Source of the DNA: Ardenticatenaceae bacterium
GTDB taxonomy: Bacteria; Chloroflexota; Anaerolineae; Promineifilales; Promineifilaceae
Assembly (NCBI GenBank): GCA_020634375.1
Contig: JACKBX010000003.1
Location: 434,001 to 498,000, forward strand
Length of the DNA: 64,000 bases
Reading direction: 5' to 3'
Shown: positions 52,855-61,239 of the stretch, piece by piece
How the letters are laid out: each line of letters opens with the position of its first letter
Position numbering within the stretch: the stretch's first letter is position 1
The notes under the pieces: model-generated
The model's database searches: none
The model's input: only the letters and a program-made list of their open reading frames with translations
Told to the model about the DNA's origin: nothing
Program-made: the position numbers and the translations under genes

Positions 52855-53646
52855 ATGATGCGCATGATTGATGAAACGGCCGTTGCCAACCAAAAACTAT
52901 GGGAAGCCGAAGTACAAAACGGGTGCGGTTATACCATCCCCTGGCTGAACCTGAACGTAACCCTGCTGCGCCGCTTTGCCAATGGCGAATTGGCGGCTCT
53001 GCCAGAACCGCTGGATTGCATCTCTCCCCCTTCCATTTTTTCTGACATAGTTGGGAAAGATGTGCTGTGTCTGGCAGCAGGTGGTGGGCAGCAAACGGCC
53101 GTCTTCGGCCTTCTCGGTGCAAACGTCACCGTGGTTGATCTAACGGCGGGGCAGTTGCAGGGCGACAAACAAGCTGCCGTGCATTACGGCTACCCCGTCA
53201 CCTGTGTTCAGGCAGATATGCGCGACCTCTCCGCTTTGGCTGATAGCTCATTTGACCTGGTGTTCCAGGCCGATTCCCTCAGCTATGTGCCGGATGTGCG
53301 CCAGGTTTACCGCGAGGTAGCCAGAGTTCTACGACCAAACGGCCTGTACCGCATCAAGCATTATCAGCCGGTTGCCCACGCCGTTGAAGCGGATGAACAC
53401 GGCTACTACATTGAACGGCCGTATGCGCAAAAAATCTATCACCGTGAAGATGGCGGCGTTGAGTTCCGCCATTACATGGATGACATCTTCGGCGGCTTGA
53501 TTGAAACAGGGTTACAGCTCCAACAGGTCATTGACGTAGGTCGCAACATAACGCCAGACCCGCAGGCCGCGCCCAGAAGTTGGGCGCATCAAGACGCCTA
53601 CGTGGGCGGGGGATTTATCATAATCGCCGTGAAACGTGATGCGTGA
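52855..53646 (+). CDS. Class I SAM-dependent methyltransferase (Methyltransf_11-like)
   Basis: This 263-residue protein has motif I VLCLAAGGGQQTAVFGLLGA (about 63-82), the acidic residue at the end of beta 2 (TVVDLTAGQL), the motif-IV region FDLVFQADSLSYVPD (about 127-141) and LRPNGLYRIKHYQP. The 60 residues before motif I are not clearly domain-like. The ATG at 52855 has a GCGAGG site; further ATGs follow at 52858 and 52864. The substrate is unknown. It ends inside a hairpin ladder element whose arms extend past its stop codon. Confidence 0.85.
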   Translation: MMRMIDETAVANQKLWEAEVQNGCGYTIPWLNLNVTLLRRFANGELAALPEPLDCISPPSIFSDIVGKDVLCLAAGGGQQTAVFGLLGANVTVVDLTAGQLQGDKQAAVHYGYPVTCVQADMRDLSALADSSFDLVFQADSLSYVPDVRQVYREVARVLRPNGLYRIKHYQPVAHAVEADEHGYYIERPYAQKIYHREDGGVEFRHYMDDIFGGLIETGLQLQQVIDVGRNITPDPQAAPRSWAHQDAYVGGGFIIIAVKRDA

Positions 53647-53699
53647 AACGTGATTGGAGAGGCATCACGCCTTACGTTTTACGCTTCACGAATTCCCAC
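53633..53699. repeat. Heptameric ladder hairpin (CGTGAAA class)
   Basis: GTGAAAC/GTGATGC-type units overlap the end of the methyltransferase gene. After a short loop (GGAGAGGC), complementary TACGTTTTACGCTTCACG units follow. Words match those of the 122-base repeats at 24260 and 62789. Confidence 0.75.
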
Positions 53700-53728
53700 C
53701 AACATTCTCAATTTCGCGGCTCTATGAT

Positions 53729-54502
53729 ATGCTTGCAGCCATGCAAGCAGAAAAAATAATCGGCATTGTTGGCGGGGTCGGCCCATTTGCCGGGCTGGAC
53801 TTGCAGCAAAAAATTTTGCAAGAAACAACCGCTGCCCGCGACCAGGATTACCTCTCCGTTATCAGCATTTCTCAACCGGGTGAGATACCGGACAGAACAG
53901 CGTATTTGTTGACGGAAACGGCCGTTTCCGTCAATCCCGCCATCCCCATTACCCGCCAACTGCTCACCCTGGAACGTGCCGGGGCGCAGATAGCGGGTAT
54001 CCCCTGCAACAGTGCCCACGCCGCTCCCATTTTCGATGCCATTCGCAGCGGCTTGCAGCAAGCAGGCAGCCAACTCACACTGCTGCACATGATTGACGAA
54101 GTGGCCCGTTTTCTGCGCCAGCACATGAGCGGTGTGCAGCGCGTGGGTGTACTGTCTACAACAGGCACGCGGCTGGCCCGCATTTACCCCGCAGCATTGG
54201 AGCCAGCCGGATTTACCGTGCTCACCCCCTCGGAAACGGTGCAGACCGAGCTCATCCATCCTGCCATTTATGACCCGGAGTACGGCATTAAGGCAAACGG
54301 CCGTGCCACCGCAAAATCCCGCTCTGATTTGCTCACCGGGGTCGCTGCACTGCAACAAGCTGGAGCGCAGGCCATTATCCTGGGCTGCACAGAAATCCCA
54401 CTGGCCCTCACCGAATCGCAGATTGATGGCATTCCCCTGGTGGATGCAACGCGAGTATTGGCGCGGGCGTTGATACGGGAAGCCGTAGTCGCTGGCAGCT
54501 AG
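53729..54502 (+). CDS. Aspartate/glutamate racemase family protein
   Basis: This is a pyridoxal-independent amino-acid racemase of about 250-258 residues. It begins IIGIVGGVGPFAGLDLQQKI and has the paired catalytic cysteines of the family in AGIPCNSAHAAP (about 90) and ILGCTEIPLAL (about 213). The frame reaches 53654; ATGs at 53729 and 53741 (MQAEKIIGIVGG) both fit, and neither has a strong ribosome site. It may make D-amino acids for the cell wall or catabolism; aspartate racemases and hydantoin racemases share this pattern. Its exact substrate is not settled. Confidence 0.85.
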   Translation: MLAAMQAEKIIGIVGGVGPFAGLDLQQKILQETTAARDQDYLSVISISQPGEIPDRTAYLLTETAVSVNPAIPITRQLLTLERAGAQIAGIPCNSAHAAPIFDAIRSGLQQAGSQLTLLHMIDEVARFLRQHMSGVQRVGVLSTTGTRLARIYPAALEPAGFTVLTPSETVQTELIHPAIYDPEYGIKANGRATAKSRSDLLTGVAALQQAGAQAIILGCTEIPLALTESQIDGIPLVDATRVLARALIREAVVAGS

Positions 54503-54538
54503 TCGCTGGCAGCTAGTTGCGGGTAGCTGGTCAGCAAC
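54490..54538. repeat. Heptamer-pair ladder (14-base units)
   Basis: AGTCGCTGGCAGCT repeats twice, then AGTTGCGGGTAGCT, at the 3' end of the racemase gene and in the spacer before the peptidase. Unit length 14 equals two 7-base words. The racemase stop lies in the first unit. Confidence 0.65.
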
Positions 54539-54552
54539 CAAAGGATTTGACA

Positions 54553-55656
54553 ATGCCTCGAATTCGTGATTTGAACATTTACCAAAGCCAGCTTCAACCT
54601 GGTACGCACAATGCCATCACCGACGTGGAAGGGGTGGCGGTCGGCCATTACACATTGATTGAAGGGGATGGCGCGTGGACGGGAAACGGCCCATTCCGCA
54701 CCGGCGTGACGTTGATTGTGCCGCACGATGGGAATTTGTATGAAGAGAAGGTGGCAACGGCCGTGCACACCATCAATGGCTTCGGCAAAGTGGCCGGATT
54801 CGAGCAAGTGCGCGAGCTGGGTACGTTAGAAACACCCATCGCCCTCACCGGCACGCTGAACGTGCCCCGCGTCGCCGACGCCCTAATGACGCTTGCCATT
54901 GAGCAGAACCCGCACATCGGCATCGGCTTTGCCGAGAGCGGACGCAAAGGGTACGCCAGCGTCAATCCCATTGTCGGCGAAACCAGCGACGGCTTCCTCA
55001 GCGACATTCAGGCGCGGCCCATTGGCGAGACGGCCGTGCGGGCAGCGCTAGCCAATGCCAGCAACGGATTTGTCCCCGAGGGCGTGGTGGGTGCAGGCAC
55101 GGGCACAAGTTGCTTTGGCTGGAAGGGTGGCATTGGCACGGCCAGCCGCGTACTGCCGCGCCGCGCCGGAGGCTACACCGTCGGCGCGTTGGTGCAAAGC
55201 AACTACGGCAGCCCGGAGGAGTTGGTCATCGCCGGGGTTCCGGTAGGGCTGCACGTGCAACCGCCCGATTATCAGCCGCGCCCGGAAGCGGGTTCGATCA
55301 TGATTATTTTGGCGACGGATGCGCCGTTGAACAGCCGCCAGTTGGGGCGATTGTGCCAGCGGGCGGCTTTTGGGCTGGCGCGGACGGGCAGCACTTGTCA
55401 TGGCGGCAGTGGCGATTTTGTAATTGCCTTCAGCAGCACCAACCGCATCCCCGACCGGCCAAAACGGTTTCAGGGGCAACGGCCGTACGTCTACGAGCAA
55501 TCCCTCATGAGCGCCTTCTCCCTGGCTGTGATTGAAGCGGTGGAAGAGGCCATTTACAACAGCCTCTTCATGGCGCACACGGTGGTGGGGCGCGACGGCA
55601 ATACACGCTATGGATTGCCGGTGGCAGAAATAGTCAAACTTGTCAGTAAACAGTGA
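54553..55656 (+). CDS. P1 (S58) family peptidase / D-aminopeptidase-like (DmpA)
   Basis: This 367-residue protein starts at the ATG at 54553, with an AAAGGA site; the frame extends to 54517. NAITDVEGVAVGHYTLIEGD marks the N-terminal domain, and GVVGAGTGTSCFGWKGGIGT (about 178-197) is the strand containing the autocleavage region that divides the precursor into two subunits. DFVIAFSSTNRIPD and EAVEEAIYNSLFMAHTVVG follow. DmpA-like enzymes release N-terminal D- or L-amino acids after self-processing. Closely following a racemase, it may take part in D-amino-acid peptide metabolism; this is inferred. Confidence 0.9.
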   Translation: MPRIRDLNIYQSQLQPGTHNAITDVEGVAVGHYTLIEGDGAWTGNGPFRTGVTLIVPHDGNLYEEKVATAVHTINGFGKVAGFEQVRELGTLETPIALTGTLNVPRVADALMTLAIEQNPHIGIGFAESGRKGYASVNPIVGETSDGFLSDIQARPIGETAVRAALANASNGFVPEGVVGAGTGTSCFGWKGGIGTASRVLPRRAGGYTVGALVQSNYGSPEELVIAGVPVGLHVQPPDYQPRPEAGSIMIILATDAPLNSRQLGRLCQRAAFGLARTGSTCHGGSGDFVIAFSSTNRIPDRPKRFQGQRPYVYEQSLMSAFSLAVIEAVEEAIYNSLFMAHTVVGRDGNTRYGLPVAEIVKLVSKQ

Positions 55657-55704
55657 ACAGTAAGCAAGACTGAACACTGCTCACTGAATACTGATTACTG
55701 TTGA
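55643..55704. repeat. Heptameric ladder hairpin (AGTGAAC/ACTGAAC class)
   Basis: AGTAAAC, AGTGAAC, AGTAAGC units begin within the last codons of the peptidase gene. They are followed by complementary ACTGAAC, ACTGCTC, ACTGAAT, ACTGATT, ACTGTTG units. The two sets can pair into a hairpin, and the gene's own stop codon lies inside it. Confidence 0.75.
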
Positions 55705-55716
55705 TAGGAGAAGATC

Positions 55717-56898
55717 ATGACCATTAATCGAGTCATCGTCATTGTATTAGACAGCGTCGGCATCGGCGAAGCGCCGGATGCCGCAGAGTTTGGCGATGTG
55801 GGCAGCCATACGCTGGGGAATATGGCCCGCGTGGTGGGTGGTTTGCATGTGCCGCACCTGGAGCGCATGGGACTGGGCAATATCGCTATTTTGCAGGGGG
55901 TGCTGCCGCAGACGGAGCCAACGGCCGTCTATGGCAAACTAGAAGAAGTAAGCGCGGGCAAGGATACCACCACCGGGCATTGGGAGTTGATGGGCGTGGA
56001 ATTGGAACGACCGTTTCCTCTCTACCCAAACGGCTTTCCGCCCCCCATCATGAGCGCATTTGAAGCCGAAATTGGACGCGGCACACTGGGTAATTACCCT
56101 GCATCGGGCACAGTCATTCTGGACGAGTTAGGCGCGGAGCATATGCGCACGGGCAAACCCATCATCTACACTTCTGGCGACAGCGTGTTTCAAATTGCCG
56201 CACACGAAGAGGTCATTCCGGTGGAGGAACTGTATGCTATGTGCCGCGTGGCGCGGCGAATTTTGACGGGGCCGCACGAGGTTGGCCGCGTCATTGCCCG
56301 CCCCTTTGTTGGCCTGCCAGGCCATTTTACGCGCACAGCCAACCGCCACGACTTTGCCGTTTCGCCGCCCAAGCCCACCACATTAGACAAGGTGAAGGAA
56401 GCGGGGTTGATGGCCTATGCTGTGGGTAAAATCAATGACATTTTCAACGCGCAGGGCATTAGCGATTATGTGACCACGACCGATAATATGGACGGCGTAG
56501 AGAAAACGCTGGTGGCCATGCGCGACCGCCGTGAGCGCGGCCTCATTTTCACCAATTTGGTGGACTTTGACGCTAAATTTGGGCATCGCAATAATCCGCA
56601 AGGGTATGCAGATGCGCTGGCGGAGTTTGACGAGCGCGTGCCGGAGCTACTGGCGGCGCTGGCGGAGGATGATGTACTCATCATCACGGCCGATCATGGC
56701 AATGACCCGACCACGCCCAGCACCGATCATTCCCGCGAGTATGTGCCCATTTTGGTGACGGGAACGGCCGTGCGCCACAACCACAATCTAGGCATCCGCC
56801 ACTTCGCCGACCTGGGTGCAACTATTACCGAGCTTTTGGGCACAGAAGCCCCGCCCTGCGGCCAAAGTTTTGCAAAACGCGTGATGCGTGATGCGTAA
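55717..56898 (+). CDS. deoB: Phosphopentomutase
   Basis: This 393-residue phosphopentomutase interconverts ribose-1- and ribose-5-phosphate in nucleoside salvage. It has the metal-binding VIVIVLDSVGIGEAPDAAEF (about 7-26), KDTTTGHWELMGV with the phosphorylated Thr (about 87-99), and IITADHGNDPTTPSTDHSRE (about 325-344) with the second metal site. Length and motifs match DeoB throughout. It lies near rpiA (57805-58500), so both interconvert pentose phosphates, though an OsmC gene and repeats intervene. The AGGAG-like site precedes the ATG at 55717. Confidence 0.95.
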   Translation: MTINRVIVIVLDSVGIGEAPDAAEFGDVGSHTLGNMARVVGGLHVPHLERMGLGNIAILQGVLPQTEPTAVYGKLEEVSAGKDTTTGHWELMGVELERPFPLYPNGFPPPIMSAFEAEIGRGTLGNYPASGTVILDELGAEHMRTGKPIIYTSGDSVFQIAAHEEVIPVEELYAMCRVARRILTGPHEVGRVIARPFVGLPGHFTRTANRHDFAVSPPKPTTLDKVKEAGLMAYAVGKINDIFNAQGISDYVTTTDNMDGVEKTLVAMRDRRERGLIFTNLVDFDAKFGHRNNPQGYADALAEFDERVPELLAALAEDDVLIITADHGNDPTTPSTDHSREYVPILVTGTAVRHNHNLGIRHFADLGATITELLGTEAPPCGQSFAKRVMRDA

Positions 56899-56937
56899 TG
56901 CGTCATTCATCCTTCAGCATTCATCTTTCATACTTAC
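56883..56937. repeat. Heptameric ladder (GTGATGC / TCATTCA class)
   Basis: GTGATGC units start in the last deoB codons and are followed by GTAATGC, GTCATTC, ATCCTTC, AGCATTC, ATCTTTC, all at 7-base spacing. The two halves are partly complementary. Confidence 0.7.
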
Positions 56938-56951
56938 TATAGGAGTATTTT

Positions 56952-57377
56952 ATGGCACAACAAAAATCAGCAGTTCTGACGTGGAAAGGAGAAAACTTGC
57001 ACTTTCGTGGCAAGCTGGGTTCCGGGTACGAGTTTGATGTCAGTGGACAATCGAATGCCGAGAACGGCGGCAGCGCCATGGAGTTTTTGCTGGCAGGTGT
57101 GGCTGGCTGCACGGCGATGGATGTGGTGCATGTGCTGCGCAAAATGCGCCAAAAGTTTAGCGGCTTGCGCGTGGAAATTATCGGCGACAGGGCTGAGGAA
57201 CACCCGATGGTGTACACGAATGTGGAGCTTGTGTATGTGGTGACGGGGAAAGGGATTGATGCAACGGCCGTTGAGCGTGCCATTGCCTTATCTCAAGAAA
57301 CCTACTGTTCGGCCAGTGTGATGTTTAAGCGGGCGGGAGCGGTGGTAAAAACATCGTATCGTATTGAGGAAGATTGA
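56952..57377 (+). CDS. OsmC family protein
   Basis: This 141-residue protein is of the OsmC/Ohr superfamily of peroxiredoxin-like organic-hydroperoxide or redox proteins. FLLAGVAGCTAMDVVHVLRK (about 45-64) holds the first conserved cysteine, and ALSQETYCSASVMFKRAGAV (about 112-131) the second. Both cysteines needed for hydroperoxide reduction are present. The pattern EYCSASVMFK matches the OsmC rather than Ohr branch. An AGGAG site precedes the ATG. It stands alone between ladder repeats. Confidence 0.93.
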   Translation: MAQQKSAVLTWKGENLHFRGKLGSGYEFDVSGQSNAENGGSAMEFLLAGVAGCTAMDVVHVLRKMRQKFSGLRVEIIGDRAEEHPMVYTNVELVYVVTGKGIDATAVERAIALSQETYCSASVMFKRAGAVVKTSYRIEED

Positions 57378-57456
57378 TTGGTTGCTGGTCGTCGGTTGCT
57401 GGTAGTTGGTGGGGTCTTGCCAGCTACCAGCAACTAGCGACCAACTACCAACACCC
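57376..57456. repeat. Heptameric ladder hairpin (TTGCTGG class)
   Basis: TTGCTGG, TCGTCGG, TTGCTGG, TAGTTGG units form the left arm and the right arm is CAGCTACCAGCAACTAGCG with CCAACTACCAACA. The arms are near-perfect complements across about 80 bases. Confidence 0.75.
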
Positions 57457-57654
57457 CACAAGAAAAAGCGCCCAGCGCATGAAGCGCAGGCGCTTTTGAA
57501 AGGGGTAAGCCATAATAAAACCCCGAATGGTTTCCAAAGAGCTTTTGCTAGCCAGTGTTTGGGCGGGTGTATGTAAGCGAATCTCTTGGCGGCCATACAC
57601 TAGGTGTTGGGCTTCGACCGTGTCTGCAAACCATGTCGGAAGCAGTTCGGCTCG
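57445..57654 (-). pseudogene. Possible coding remnant
   Basis: A 69-codon frame without stops follows an in-frame TAG at 57655 and ends at a TAG at 57447-57445. It has no ATG, GTG or TTG start of note. It reads RAELLPTWFADTVEAQHLVY, then TLASKSSLETIRGF and FQKRLRFMRWALFLVG. The composition looks protein-like, but I cannot name a family, so it may be a decayed gene end or chance. No gene is seen in the rest of 57378-57804. Confidence 0.25.
57463..57498 (+). terminator. Candidate intrinsic terminator after osmC-like gene
   Basis: AAAAAGCGCC pairs with GGCGCTTTT around the loop CAGCGCATGAAGCGCA, followed by only four T on the plus strand. It could serve both directions. The overlap with the putative coding remnant keeps confidence modest. 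Confidence 0.5.
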
Positions 57655-57804
57655 CTAGAGGAGACTCAAAAGCCGCTTATTTTTCTGACCACTCTCTGGG
57701 CCAATCGAGGCTTTATGGCTCCAGATAGAATCATTATAAAACTCGGTGATTGGCGCTGTCAATCACCGTTTGTTTAAAAATTTGTACTTGAGGAGATGGA
57801 TAAA

Positions 57805-58500
57805 ATGACGGTCGCACACTTAAAGCAAGCGGCAGCAGAAAAAGCTGTGGAGGCGGTGCATTCTGGCATGGTGGTTGGATTGGGAACGGGCAGCACGGCC
57901 GTTTTTATGGTGCGGGCGATTGGGCAACTGTTGCAGGACGGCCGTTTGCAGCACATCCTCGGCATTCCCACGTCAGAGGCGACAGCCCGCGAAGCAGAAC
58001 GGGTGGGTATCCCCTTGACTACGCTCAATGAACACCCCGTCATAGATGTGACCATTGACGGTGCAGATGAAATCTCGCCGCAGCTAGACTTAATCAAAGG
58101 ATTGGGTGGGGCACTGCTGCGGGAAAAGATTGTCGCCACTGCTTCGCGGCGCATGATCGTAGTAGGTGATGGCAGCAAAAAAGTGGCCCGTTTGGGAACC
58201 CGTGCGCCGCTGCCAGTGGAAGTGATTCCCTTTGCGCAAGGGCCGGTGCAAGCATATCTGGCTTCGCTGGGCGCACGGCCTGTGCTGCGCGTGCATAACG
58301 GGGTGACTTTTATTACGGATGAGGGCAATATCATTTTGGACTGCCATTTTGATGAGGGCATTGATGACCCGGAACTCATTGGGCAAGCAATTCGGCAGCA
58401 GCCGGGGGTGGTGGAGCATGGGCTGTTTTTGGGGTTGGCAGAAACGGCCGTTGTTGCCACAAATGATACAATTGAAGTATTGGGAAAGCGGTTATCATGA
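57805..58500 (+). CDS. rpiA: Ribose-5-phosphate isomerase A
   Basis: This 231-residue enzyme interconverts ribose-5- and ribulose-5-phosphate. VVGLGTGSTAVFMVRAI (about 25-41) is the phosphate loop, DVTIDGADEISPQLDLIKG (about 80-98) contains the catalytic Asp and Asp-Glu, and GGALLREKIVATASRRMIVV holds the catalytic Glu and Lys. The ATG at 57805 is favoured because the GAGGAG site is nine bases upstream; an in-frame ATG three codons earlier overlaps that site. It forms a pentose-phosphate group with deoB. Confidence 0.95.
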   Translation: MTVAHLKQAAAEKAVEAVHSGMVVGLGTGSTAVFMVRAIGQLLQDGRLQHILGIPTSEATAREAERVGIPLTTLNEHPVIDVTIDGADEISPQLDLIKGLGGALLREKIVATASRRMIVVGDGSKKVARLGTRAPLPVEVIPFAQGPVQAYLASLGARPVLRVHNGVTFITDEGNIILDCHFDEGIDDPELIGQAIRQQPGVVEHGLFLGLAETAVVATNDTIEVLGKRLS

Positions 58501-58524
58501 AAAGGAATTTGGGAGGGGAAAGCC

Positions 58525-59523
58525 ATGACCTCGTTCAAAAAGTATTGGGTTGTATTAGCAATTCTTCCATTTCTCTGGGGGTGTGCCGGTTCTTCTGAGG
58601 AAACTGTACTGCCAACTCGCGCATCTGTTGCCGAGCTGCCTCCGGCAACTCCTGTGATGCAGGCGACTGAAACGACGCCTGCGGCTGAGGTGACAGCACA
58701 ACCGTCGGCAACGTATACACCTGTTGGACTGCCACCGACGTTCACTCCAGCAGCCATCGCTCCGAACACGCAGTTAACCCCTTGGGCTACGCTGACGCCT
58801 AGAGCAACCAGTACCGGTTTTGTACAGCCTACCAGAGCGGCAACGGCCGTTCCTCAACCAACCACCAACCTCATCTCCCCTGAAGCATGGCAAATATTAA
58901 CCCAGGCAGAAGATAATTTGCTAAATGTAGCCAGCATGGAACATGACCGTGTGATTACTATTCAATCGCCATATTTCGCTCAAGTCGAAAATCTATCTTG
59001 TGCCATGCGCCCACCAGACGAAATCTATTGCCGCGTCTATCGGCAAACTACGGTTGTCGGATACGAACCAACCACAGAAGACTACGAGTTTGTACAATTG
59101 GGCACACGCGTTTGGGTACGCAATGTTGCAGACGCCCAATGGACGGCCTTCGCACCTGACAACGTGAATTACTTAAAAGCACAACTGCGGCAACTCCAAC
59201 CCAGCCCCTATGTTTCTAGTGCGCAAGTAGCAGGGGAGTCAACGCTCAATGGCATAGCAGTCTATGAGATCGAAACCACGTTGGATTTACTCTCTACAGT
59301 GCGCAGCTTTTTTGATGCAAGTACCGTGAGCGCATTTCAAGCTGAAACATTTGGCGCAGTGGCAACTATGCAATTTTGGATTGACAAGGATAATTTGCAA
59401 ATGCGCCAGGTAGAAATTGCTGTTGATTTTGCCATTGATGAGGGGGCGGTAGAAATTCACGGACAAGGTACATTTACCCGCTTGAATCAGCCAGTGGACA
59501 TTCCAAATCCTGAAGAAAAATGA
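58525..59523 (+). CDS. Lipoprotein of the LppX/LolA-like type
   Basis: This 332-residue lipoprotein has a signal peptide with lipobox LWGC (Cys about 20), then a Pro/Thr/Ala-rich stalk to about residue 115, and a globular domain (about 118-325) with DNLLNVASMEHDRVITIQSP, YCRVYRQTTVVGYEP and YEIETTLDLLSTVRSFF. The half-barrel of antiparallel strands with a helix resembles LppX_LprAFG/LolA-like lipid-binding proteins. This is a fold-level guess. It sits 25 bases after rpiA, so it shares its transcript, and precedes the FKBP lipoprotein. Confidence 0.72.
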   Translation: MTSFKKYWVVLAILPFLWGCAGSSEETVLPTRASVAELPPATPVMQATETTPAAEVTAQPSATYTPVGLPPTFTPAAIAPNTQLTPWATLTPRATSTGFVQPTRAATAVPQPTTNLISPEAWQILTQAEDNLLNVASMEHDRVITIQSPYFAQVENLSCAMRPPDEIYCRVYRQTTVVGYEPTTEDYEFVQLGTRVWVRNVADAQWTAFAPDNVNYLKAQLRQLQPSPYVSSAQVAGESTLNGIAVYEIETTLDLLSTVRSFFDASTVSAFQAETFGAVATMQFWIDKDNLQMRQVEIAVDFAIDEGAVEIHGQGTFTRLNQPVDIPNPEEK

Positions 59524-59686
59524 AGTAGCCCGGACAGGTAATTTAGGGAATCCTCAGCAGCAGGTTAAGTAAATTCGGCCTCTGGCGAAATCGTGGTATT
59601 ATGCCCGAATGTGTGTAAGCGGTAAGCCAATTACCGATAACGGAAACCTATTTCCATAGAGAATAATTTCAATGAAAGGAGTTGTA

Positions 59687-60967
59687 GTGAAAGATTTATC
59701 ATTAAGAAAGATGTGGCTGCTGGCAGTCATGTCCCTGTTATTATTGGCGGTGGCTTGTGGCCCCGCAGAAGCGCCGAATGATGTGACGGAAACGGCCGTG
59801 CCTGCCGAAACTGGGGAGAGTGACGTAGCTGCTCCCGAAATAGTTGGCGAACCGGCTGCCGCCTCCATCCCTATTGAAGATGCCATTAGCACAGAAAGTG
59901 GCCTGCAATACATTGAAGTAGAAGCTGGAGACGGGGCAATGCCTCAGGCTGGCGATATTGTTGAGATCAACTTCATTGGCACACTGGAAGATGGAACCGT
60001 TTTTGGAGACACCTACTCCCAAGGCGGGCCAATCACCGTCATTTTGGGCAATGACCAACTGCTCCCCGGTTGGGAAGAAGGCGTGATGTTGATGCATGAA
60101 GGCGGCAAAATCAAGCTGGTTATTCCCCCGGAATTGGGTTTTGGTGCAGAAGGGGCTGGTGGTGGTTTTATCCCGCCTGATGCCACCCTGATCATGGATG
60201 TCGAATTGCTGTCTGTTACCCCACCGCCAGAGCCAACGGCCGTTGATGAAGCCGAATTCACCACCACCGACAGTGGCCTGCAATACTACGATCTCGTTGA
60301 AGGGGACGGCGATATACCAGAAACCGGAGACAGCGTAACTGTCAATTTCACCATCTGGCTGAACGACGACCAAAGTTTCATCACCTCTTCTCTGGTCAAT
60401 GGCAGTCCTCTAACCTTCGTCTTAGGGCGCGGCGATGTGGTCTTCCCTGGCTGGGATGAAGGCGTGTCTACGATGCAGGTGGGCGGTTCTCGTCAATTGA
60501 TCATTCCATCAGACCTGGGCTTGGGTGATATTGAAGCACCCGGTGTACCGGCCGGTTCCTCCTTATTAATGGAAGTCGAACTGCTTTCCTATCAGCCTTC
60601 CCCCAAAATAACCGAAGTTGATGAAGCTGATTACACAGTTACAGATACTGGCCTGAAATATTATGATTTGGTTGAAGGCGATGGCCCGACACCTGAGCAA
60701 GGTCAAACAGTCGTTGTCCATTACACTGGCTGGCTAGAAGATGGCACCGTGTTTGATACCTCTCTGGATTCAGAGCCATTCTCTTTCGTACTGGGTACAG
60801 GCAGCGTCATCGCTGGCTGGGATGAAGGCTTGGCAACTATGAAGCTGGGATCAACTCGCCAACTAGTCATTCCATCCGATCTGGCCTATGGAGATACAGG
60901 TGGCGGCAGCGTTATTCCACCAGGGGCCACACTCATTTTTGAGGTTGAACTCCTGGAAATCCGCTAA
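59687..60967 (+). CDS. Lipoprotein with three tandem FKBP-type PPIase domains
   Basis: This protein of about 426 residues starts at a GTG (59687) with AAGGAG five bases upstream; an ATG at 59672 overlaps that site. The lipobox is LLLAVAC. Three FKBP domains follow. The third (about 300-426) is canonical: VVVHYTGWLEDGTVFDTS, then GTGSVIAGWDEGLATM and SDLAYGDTGGGSVIPPG. The first has IGTLEDGTVFGDT and GWEEGVMLMHEGG. The second has VNFTIWLNDDQSFITSSL, lacking the usual Asp of FDS and the AYG loop, so it is probably catalytically inactive. Domains are separated by short Pro-rich links. It likely folds extracytoplasmic proteins; a terminator follows. Confidence 0.92.
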   Translation: MKDLSLRKMWLLAVMSLLLLAVACGPAEAPNDVTETAVPAETGESDVAAPEIVGEPAAASIPIEDAISTESGLQYIEVEAGDGAMPQAGDIVEINFIGTLEDGTVFGDTYSQGGPITVILGNDQLLPGWEEGVMLMHEGGKIKLVIPPELGFGAEGAGGGFIPPDATLIMDVELLSVTPPPEPTAVDEAEFTTTDSGLQYYDLVEGDGDIPETGDSVTVNFTIWLNDDQSFITSSLVNGSPLTFVLGRGDVVFPGWDEGVSTMQVGGSRQLIIPSDLGLGDIEAPGVPAGSSLLMEVELLSYQPSPKITEVDEADYTVTDTGLKYYDLVEGDGPTPEQGQTVVVHYTGWLEDGTVFDTSLDSEPFSFVLGTGSVIAGWDEGLATMKLGSTRQLVIPSDLAYGDTGGGSVIPPGATLIFEVELLEIR

Positions 60968-60993
60968 AAGTCGTGAACAATAGATAATTAGGG

Positions 60994-61033
60994 TAAGCCC
61001 CCATTGAGCAATTGGCTTGATGGGGGCTTTTTT
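60994..61033 (+). terminator. Rho-independent terminator after FKBP lipoprotein gene
   Basis: AAGCCCCCAT (from 60994) pairs with ATGGGGGCTT, and TTTTTTT follows directly. Stem of ten base pairs with GC core plus U-run makes this the clearest terminator in the window. Confidence 0.92.
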
Positions 61034-61239
61034 TCTGAAAACGTCCAGCCTTCAGAATCATTAAAGAAGCTGAGATAATTTTTTGTCCCTGCAGGACAAT
61101 AGTTACAAAATCATTTTCACGTTCTCGTGTACCATGCCAAGTATCATAATCATAATGAAGTTCCGACTACAAAATGGTGGTTTCTGGGGTTTGCTTTGCC
61201 ATCCCAACAAATTTATACTTCTGCCTTGATGAATGACTT

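Noticed and set aside
44127..57456. Period-7 ladders as CRISPR arrays
   Set aside because: Units are 7 bases and contiguous with no unique spacers, and no cas genes are present.
57288..57596. Minus-strand open frame of 102 codons in the osmC-rpiA spacer
   Set aside because: It runs through the TTGCTGG ladder repeat and into the end of the OsmC gene, and the neighbouring frame reads more like protein.
57500..57790. Possible SRP, 6S or tmRNA gene in the osmC-rpiA spacer
   Set aside because: There is a short stem (GTGTATG/CATACAC) and a GGAAGCAG word, but none of the conserved cores of these RNAs could be assembled.
57774..58769. Minus-strand open frame of 331 codons opposite rpiA and the next lipoprotein
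   Set aside because: It is Ser/Thr/Ala-rich without a family and spans two real plus-strand genes; rpiA's motifs on the plus strand settle it.
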